From Dendrosporobacter quercicolus (lineage in GTDB: Bacteria; Bacillota; Negativicutes; DSM-1736; Dendrosporobacteraceae): a stretch of DNA of 64,000 nt. Both the position numbers and the translations under genes were made by a program. The notes under the pieces were generated by a model. That model saw nothing but the letters and a program-made list of their open reading frames with translations, was not told the origin of the DNA and did not search any database. This document shows positions 48,101 to 57,100 of this stretch, one piece after another. How positions within the stretch are numbered: the first letter of the stretch is position 1; each line of letters begins with the position of its first letter. Location of the stretch: positions 62,001-126,000 of the forward strand of contig NZ_FNHB01000001.1 in NCBI RefSeq assembly GCF_900104455.1, read 5' to 3'.

Positions 48101-51100
48101 GCACACATTCGAGGATGCCGGTTACAATCATTACTCTTTGCAGCAACTTCTCAATGGGAAGGTGGGTATCTTCGTAGGAGTTATGTATGGAGAGTATCAA
48201 TTATTAGGTAATGACCAATTAGGAGTTCTTTCGTCATACGGTTCTATTGCCAACAGGGTTTCCTATTACTTTGATTTTCATGGCCCGAGTATGTCCATTG
48301 ATACAATATGTTCCTCTTCGCTAACTGCTCTCCACCTGGCAGTGGAAAGTATTAAACGCGGCGAATGTGAAGCTGCAATAGCAGGCGGGGTCAATATATC
48401 AATACATCCTAATAAATATCTGGTACATTCCCAGCTTTTGATGTCGGCGACTGATGGCCGGTGCCGAAGTTTTGGCGAAGGAGGTGACGGGTTTGTACCA
48501 GGCGAAGGAGTAGGTGCTGTTTTATTAAAACCCCTGCAACAGGCTATTAATGATGGCGATCATATATATGGCATCATAAAAGGAACTTCAGTAAATCATG
48601 GAGGCAAAACGAATGGATATATGGTTCCCAACCCTACAGCTCAGAGTAAGCTGATATTGGAAGCATTGCACAGAGCGCAAATTGATCCAAGGACAATCAG
48701 TTATGTTGAAGCACACGGCACGGGTACATCCCTGGGGGATCCAATCGAGATTGACGGATTAGCGAAAAGTTTTGGTGAGTATACCAACGAAAAGCAGTAT
48801 TGTTCTATCGGGTCAGTAAAATCGAATATCGGTCACTTGGAATCGGCAGCCGGCATTGCCGGACTTACCAAAGTTTTACTGCAGATGAAAAATAAACAAC
48901 TTGTTCCGTCACTACATTCAAAGCAGCTCAATTCAAATATTAATTTTGAGGATACTCCCTTTTTTGTACAGCAGGAGCTAACCGACTGGCAGCAACCTGT
49001 TATTCATGTTGATGGGCAAGTAAAGATATATCCAAGAAGAGCCTCAATCAGTTCTTTTGGGGCGGGAGGCGCTAATGCGCATGCTGTGATTGAGGAATAT
49101 ACATCACCACCTCAGGAACCGGAGCATCAAGGACAGGATTTACAAATGATAGTATTGTCAGCAAAGAATGAAGAGCGGCTGCGAGAATATGTGTTGCGCT
49201 TCCTGAACGCGATTCAAACACAACAGCTTTCTGAGACAAGGCTTTCTGATATAGCCTACACTCTTCAGGTAGGACGGGAAGCAATGGAGGAGCGCTTAGC
49301 TGTAGTTGTAGGCTCAGTCAAAGAACTTGAGGAAAAACTGAAACAATTTATAAAAGGACAAACCAGTATTAAAGGTCTATATTACGGACAGGCCAAAGAC
49401 AATCAAGGAATTCTATCCGTATTGGCGGACAATAAAGAAATGCAGGAACCACTCAGGAAATGGATCCAACAGGGGAAATATGCCCCAATGCTAGAGCTTT
49501 GGGTCAATGGGTTGGTTTTTGATTGGGGCAAGCTATACTGGAAATCAAAACCTCACCGGGTCAGTCTGCCGACATATCCTTTTGCCAAGGAGCGCTATTG
49601 GATACCTGTAGTTGAAAGCAAGGCCGGTAGCAAAACTAACCGGGAGGCCACAGCATTAGTTATTCATCCTTTATTACATAAAAATACATCGGATTTCTTC
49701 AAACAGCAATTTAGTTCAACCTTTACAGGTCAGGAGTTTTTCCTGGCTAGTCCGATTCTCCAAGGCCAGCGTGTTTTGTCCGGAATGGCCTATCTTGAAA
49801 TGGCTCGGGCGGCAGTGGAACAGGCTGCCGGGAATTTATTAGAAAATCAAACTATAAACCGACTTAAAAATGTGATGTGGGATCGACCGATTATTGTAGA
49901 GGATCAGGCTATACAGATACACATCAGACTATTCCCCGAGGACAACGGAGAAATTTTCTATGAAATTTATAGCGAGTCTGAAGCTGAAGCTATAGTGCAC
50001 GGCCAGGGGCGAGCGGCATTGTGCTCATCCTCAAAAGTACCAAGCCTGGATATACTCGCCTTGCAAGCTCAATGCAGTCAAAGTTCTCTACGAGCGAATT
50101 GGGTGGAATGTGTATCCCAACACCAGGGAATTGAGAAAGTATATGGAGGAATGGATCAGGTATTGGCAAAACTGTGCTGGCCAGCTGTCGCTTTTGCTAC
50201 CCAAGACCAGTTTGTCCTGCATCCCGGTTTAATGGACGCAGCATGGCAGGTGTCAGCAGGTTTAGCAATGGTCTCCGCCGATGACGTGAATACTATCGCT
50301 CCTCTTAAAACGTATTTGCCTTTAGCGCTGCAGGAACTTGAAATTTACAGCAAGTGTTCTGCCAGCATGTGGGCGCTGGTTCGCTACAGTGACGGCAGCA
50401 AGGCGGAAGATCAAGTTAAAAAATTCGATATTGACTTGTGTGACGACCAAGGCCATGTTTGTGTACGAATGAAAGGGCTGGAACAACAAGAGAACACGAG
50501 GTCTTTGCTGATGACCTCTTTAGACTCAAAACAGCCAAGTGTTCCAGTTCCTAAAACACAGGAAAACTTTGCGATGATGACTTTTGAAGAGGTCTGGCAA
50601 GAGCAACCCTTGGCAGCTATTTATCCGGTTGGGATTAACACTCTGGTATGTTTTATTTCGCAGCCAGCGAATAAACAAGCAATTCTTGAAGCGCTGCCAA
50701 ACTTTGCTCAACAAACGAAGGTTATTTTTGTTTCCCAAGGTACAATTTATGAAAAACAATCTCAATACGAATATAGGATCGCCCGAGAGGATCAAAACAG
50801 TTTTCAGCAGGTTTTCCAGAGCATTGCGGAAGATTATGGTCAAGTGGATGCTATGCTCTATCTATGGCCGCTGGAGGATCACAGCGCTATAAAGGATTAT
50901 TTGGGCATTGTCAATATTCTGCAGGGCATTGCCGCCGCCAAGCTAAAAGCCAAGCGATTCCTACTAGCCGCTCAATTTGATAATGAACTGAACCGTTGTT
51001 ACTTGGAATCCTGGATTGGTTTTGAGCGTTCATTAGGACTCGTTCTGCCGAATACCGAAATGTCCATCATTTATCAGGCGGCTTGCGATCAAAACCAAGA

Positions 51101-54100
51101 AACAGTATTGCGAGATTGGTTGGAGAAAATATGGGCAGAATTACAAGCTCCTAAACTTCAGAGTGTCTTGTATCAAAAAGAAAAACGGCATGTATTGCAA
51201 ATCCGGCAAACAACACTACAGTCCGGCAACAGTATGTTAAAATCAGGTGGTACCTATCTCATTACAGGCGGCGGAGGAGGACTTGGACTTTTGTTTGCGG
51301 AGTATATCGCCAGGAAACACCCCGTGAATCTGATTTTAACAGGTCGCTCCCCAATTGAAGGAGAAAAACAAGCGAAGCTAAAAGCACTAGAAGAGTTAGG
51401 TAGTCAGGTTTTGTATGTGCAAGCGGACATTTGCGATCCAAAGCGTATGAAAGAAGGACTGAACCAGGCCCAAAAACGTTTCGGTGAGATAAACGGCGTC
51501 ATTCATGCCGCAGGGGTACAAAGTAATCAAAGCATTCTTAAAGAAAACAAGCGAAGCTTCACTGCGGTACTCGATCCCAAAATTAAAGGGACTCTGGTGC
51601 TTGATAACTTGCTCCTGGAAGAGAGCCTTGATTTTATTTGCTATTTCTCTTCAGCGGCAGCAATTCTTGGAGATTTTGGTTCCTGCGATTATGCCGTCGC
51701 TAACCGTTTTCTAATAGCCTATGCCCACTATCGACAGCAATTGCAATGCCAGAAACAGCGTCAGGGAAAGACTGTTGTAATCAATTGGCCTCTATGGAAA
51801 GACGGCGGCATGGGTTTTGGCGATGATGAAAATAGTAAAACGTATTTGCAATCCAGTGGTCAGCGCTTTTTGGTAACCACAGAGGGCATGGCCATGTTCG
51901 AACGCTTACTGGTCCAAAATAAGACGCAACATTTGCTGTTGGTGGGGCAACCAAGCCGGGTACATCGCTTTTTAGGTTTAATTAATAAAAAAGCCACTAC
52001 CTCATTTATACATACGCCCAATTCCTCCAGCACAAGCAAAAGAGCGGAATTAAAAGGCTTAAACCTGGCGCAATGCTTAGATTGGGATTTGAAAGAACAT
52101 ATCGGTAAAGTACTCAAGATTCCGCGTGATAAGTTAGGTAGAGCAGAAAACTTGGCGGATTTAGGGTTTGATTCGGTTAGCCTGGCGGAATTTGCATTAT
52201 CATTAACCAATTACTATGGAATAGAAATAACACCCGCCTTGTTTTTTGGACACTCCACGATTGACAGCTTGACTCAATACTTTTTACAGGAGCACCAAGC
52301 AAACATTGAGGCGTTTTATCGTGAAATGATTATCGAAGAGGATTTATCGCCAAGGATTCCTGGTATAGCAGCCACAACAAAACGACAGCCACCTGGAAAA
52401 TTTAGATTTGCTGTTAGGAGCTCTTCCCAGAACATGGACGATCCCATTGCCATTATCGGGATGAGCGGAAGGTTCCCGCAAGCCCGGAATATCGACGAAA
52501 TGTGGAGAATTGTTACAGAAGGACAGGATGCGGTTACCGCTATTCCCGAAGAACGGTTTCCAGGCCCGGGGCCGGGGAAAACTAAATGGAAATGCGGTTG
52601 TATCTCAGGCGTTAGTGAATTTGATGCCTTGTTTTTTGAAATTTCACCACGAGAAGCGGAGATTATGGATCCGAGGCAACGCCTTTTACTGCAGGAAGCA
52701 TGGAAGGCGTTGGAAGATGCGGGATATGGGGCAACTCATCTTAGCGCAAATAAGATTGGAATGTTTGTTGGTGTTGAAGAGGGTGATTATCACCTGCTTG
52801 TTAAAGAAAAGGGCAGTATTACAGCCAATCATACTGCAATTTTAGCGGCTCGTTTGGCATACTTTTTAAATCTGAATGGTCCTGTTATGGCAATTAATAC
52901 AGCTTGTTCTTCCGGTTTAGTTGCCGTACACCAGGCAATTTTAAGTTTGCGAAATCGGGAATGCACTACTGCGATTGCGGCAGGGGCGAATTTGATATTG
53001 ACTCCGGAGTCATTTATTGGAATGAGCCAAGCTGGGATGTTGTCTGAAGACGGCAAGTGCTTTGCCTTTGATGCACGAGCGAACGGTATGGTACCGGGAG
53101 AAGCCGTGGCTGCAGTGGTGCTTAAGCGATTATCACAAGCAGAGTCCGACGGAGATCCAATTTATGCAATAATCCAGGGAAGCGGTATTAACTATGATGG
53201 GAAGACTAACGGCATTACTGCACCAAGCGGGGTTGCGCAAACAGATCTTCTAAAATCAGTCTATGATCAATACAGGGTGAATCCGCAGGAAATCGAATAT
53301 ATCGTAACCCATGGAACCGGAACTAAACTAGGAGATCCCGTTGAAATCAATGCACTATATAATGCTTTTAAAACTTATACAAGTAAACAGGGATTTTGCG
53401 CTCTTACCTCAACAAAGGCAAATTTCGGCCATACCTTCGCCGCTTCGGGCCTAGTCAGTTTGATTTGTCTGGTACAGGCTTTGCGTTACGGGATAATTCC
53501 GCCTAGTCTGCACTATGAACAAAAAAATGATTATATCCGTTGGCAGGAAAGTCCTTTTTACGTTAACCAAGTAGCAAGAACCTGGCCGGAGCGGGAAGGC
53601 AGGCGCCGTTCTGGTGCAGTAAGCGCTTTTGGAATGAGCGGAACCAATGTACATATGGTGGTCCAAGGTTATACCAGCAAGGAAGCGGTAACATCCTCAG
53701 AGCAGGGACCGTATTACCACCTGCTCGCATTTTCAGCTAAGACTCCGGCCGCTTTGCAAGAAAAAATTCAAGATATAATTGATGCAATGCAAAACAGTCA
53801 TTGGTCAGAGAAAAACTTGCCCCAGATCAGTTATACCTTGTTAGCAGGCCGCCAGCATTTTGCTCATCGTTGTGCGATTATAGTCCGGGATCTGGAGGAC
53901 GCTTTATATCAATTAAAAAAGGCTGGGCGTAAAGAGGAATTGCCTAGAATGTTCCACGGAACGGTTCCCCGGAACTTTTCCGGTCAGAAGCTGATCGTGG
54001 AGTATACCCAATATTTGTTAGAACACAGCCAGTCAGTGAAAGGAAACAAGAACAAATATCGGGAAGTACTCTGCGCTTTAGCGGACTTTTATTGCCAGGG

Positions 54101-57100
54101 TTATGAAATTTCGTGGAATTCCCTATATAGCATTAAACCACGTCGAATCAGTTTACCACCGTATCCGTTTACTAAAGAAAATTACTGGGTGGCAGAAATC
54201 AAGACTAGATCTGCCAGCAATATGTCAACAAGCTCAGCAGTTATTACATTTATGCATCCGTTATTGCATCAAAATTCTTCAGATTTTACCGAGCAGCGGT
54301 TCAGCTCGACTTTTACGGGTCAGGAGTTTTTCCTGGCTGACCATGTTGTTAAGGGTCAGCGGGTTTTGCCCGGCGTGGCTTATCTTGAGATGGCACGCGC
54401 AGCAGTGGAACAGGCAACAGGAGCAACGGCAGAGTTAGACGCTGGAATCCAGCTCAAAAACATTGTTTGGTCTTGCCCTGTTGTTGTAGGAGAAAAGCCG
54501 GTTCAAGTACACATAGGACTATGTCCTGAGGACAACGGAGAAATTTCCTATCAAATCTATCGAAAGTCAACAACGGACAATGCTGAGCCTGTTGTGTATA
54601 GCCGGGGCAGGGCAGTGCCCCGGTCAGCCAGCGAAGCTTCAACGCTGGATATACCTTTCTTACAATCTCAGTGCGGCCAAAGCAGTTTGTCGTCTTACCA
54701 ATGTTACGAGGCCTTTAGAGCGTTGGGGTTTGATTACGGTCCGGCACATCAAGGGATAGAGGTTGTGTATGTGGGTGCGGGACAAGTGTTGGCTAAGCTT
54801 TCCCTGCCTTTGGCTGTTTCTGATACAAATGATCAATTCGTTCTTCATCCCAGTTTGTTGGATGCTGCCTTGCAAGCGTCAATCGGTTTAATGCTGGACT
54901 CGGATAAGTCCTTATCATCCAACAGCGGTGTTCATTGCAGGCCAATTTTACCCTTTGCATTACAAGAACTGAATATAAATGGAAAATGTACTGCCGTAAT
55001 GTGGGCTCTGATTCGATACAGTAAAGATAGTAAAGCAGGAGACAATGTGCAGAAGATTGATATTGATTTGAGTGATGCAAAGGGTACGATTTGTGTGCAG
55101 ATGAAGGGATTGACATTGCGGCTTCTGGAAGGTGAAGTAGGTGAAGCTGATGCCTCGGCAACATTTGGGACTTTGATGCTTCATCCTTGTTGGAAAGAAA
55201 GCGTGGTTGTCCAGGCAGCCTCAGAACCGGCCTATGCACAGCATATATTGGTGCTGTGCGAGCCAGGGGAAGTCTTACGGGAAAGTATTGAAAAACATAT
55301 CAATGGTGTGAGTTGCCTTCTCTTGCAATCCCAGCACGAAGACATAGCGGAGCGCTTTCAGACCTATGCTGTGCAAATGTTTACTCGAATTCAAAGCATT
55401 CTCCAAAATAAGCTTAAGGGTACAGTATTAATTCAGCTTGTCGTTCCTATTCAAGAGGCACGACAACTGTTCTCCGGTCTCTTCGGACTTTTGAAAACTG
55501 CCCAACTTGAGAATCCAAAACTAATTGGACAACTGATTGAATTGGGTTCTGAGGAAGATTCTGCGGGAATTGTAGAGAAACTGATGCAGAGTAGCCGAAA
55601 TCCAATTGATAATCAGGTTCGCTATCAGCATGGAACGCGGTGGATTGCTGGTTGGAGTGAGATAGAAGTTCCTTGCGAGGTGATGATTCCTTGGAAAGAC
55701 CAAGGGGTATATTTAATCACTGGCGGCGTAGGGGGGCTGGGACTTATTTTTGCCAAAGAAATCGCGCAAAAAGTCAAAGCAGCAGTATTGATCCTAACAG
55801 GCCGGTCCCCATTAAATGAGGATAAAAAAGCTAAACTGAAGGAACTTCAGGCCTTAGGCGCTCAGATTATATACAAGCAGTTAGATGTGACCCAAAAGGA
55901 GGCGGTTTACGGGTTGATTCAAAGCATCCAGGAGGGATATGGCAGTCTTCACGGCATCATTCACAGTGCCGGTGTGATTCGGGACAATTTCATCATTAAG
56001 AAAACAAAGGAAGAAGTGCAAGAAGTTCTGGCCCCGAAGGTAAGAGGACTGGTTAATTTAGATCAAGCTAGTAAGAATCTAAGTCTTGACTTTTTTATTC
56101 TTTTTTCCTCAATAGCCGGATCAATAGGCAATATCGGCCAGGCGGACTATGCTACTGCTAATGCTTTTATGGATGCCTATGCTAAATATCGTAACAGTCT
56201 AGTATCTTTAGAACAACGTCAAGGCCAAACGATATCAATTAATTGGTCATTGTGGAAAGAGGGCGGAATGCATGTTGCTAGAGAAACCAGAATCATGGCG
56301 GAAAAAGATATGGATATGATCGCTCTGACCACGGTAGCTGGCATAAAGGCTTTTTACCATTGCCTGGCTTCTAAGCATGAGCAGGTGATGGTGATGGAAG
56401 GTAAGTTAACGGGAAGGCCTACTGTTATGGCAAAAAACAGAACAGCAAAAATGCGATACTTAAAGGAACATACTATTACAAAGAAACAGTCTGATGTACC
56501 TGAAAATGAAAATATCAAAGCGCGTATGATTGCTTATCTAAAACAGATCCTTTCCAATACACTTAAATTGGACCCCGATCGAATGGACATAAATGAGAGT
56601 CTTGAGAAATATGGATTAGATTCCATTATGGTAATTGAAATTAATAATAAAGTCGAACAGCATTTTCCGGATCTTTCGAAGGCATTATTTTTTGAATATA
56701 GTACCATTGATGATTTAGCCGATTATTTTATAGAAGCACATAAAGAAAGCGTAGATAAAATTTTTCAATCCCCCCAAATATTGAATCAAACGGAGTTTTC
56801 AGCAAATGTATTACAACAGGATAATCAAAATTCAAAGCATATAGTAATTAAACCTTTTTCCAAGTCTAAACGAATTAAGTATCTTGCAAAACAAAACAAC
56901 AGTGATATCAAATATAGTTCCGCTATGTTGTTCAATCAGCAAACACAAAAGGATGATATTTTAAACGTATTAGTTAACCAAATAGAAACCAGCCATTTTT
57001 TTAACCTGGATGACATTATTAAATTTTACTTAGAAACAAAAAAAGAAATGATACAAGTTCAAAATTCAGTATATAATCCGAAAGAAGAGTTTAAAGAACA

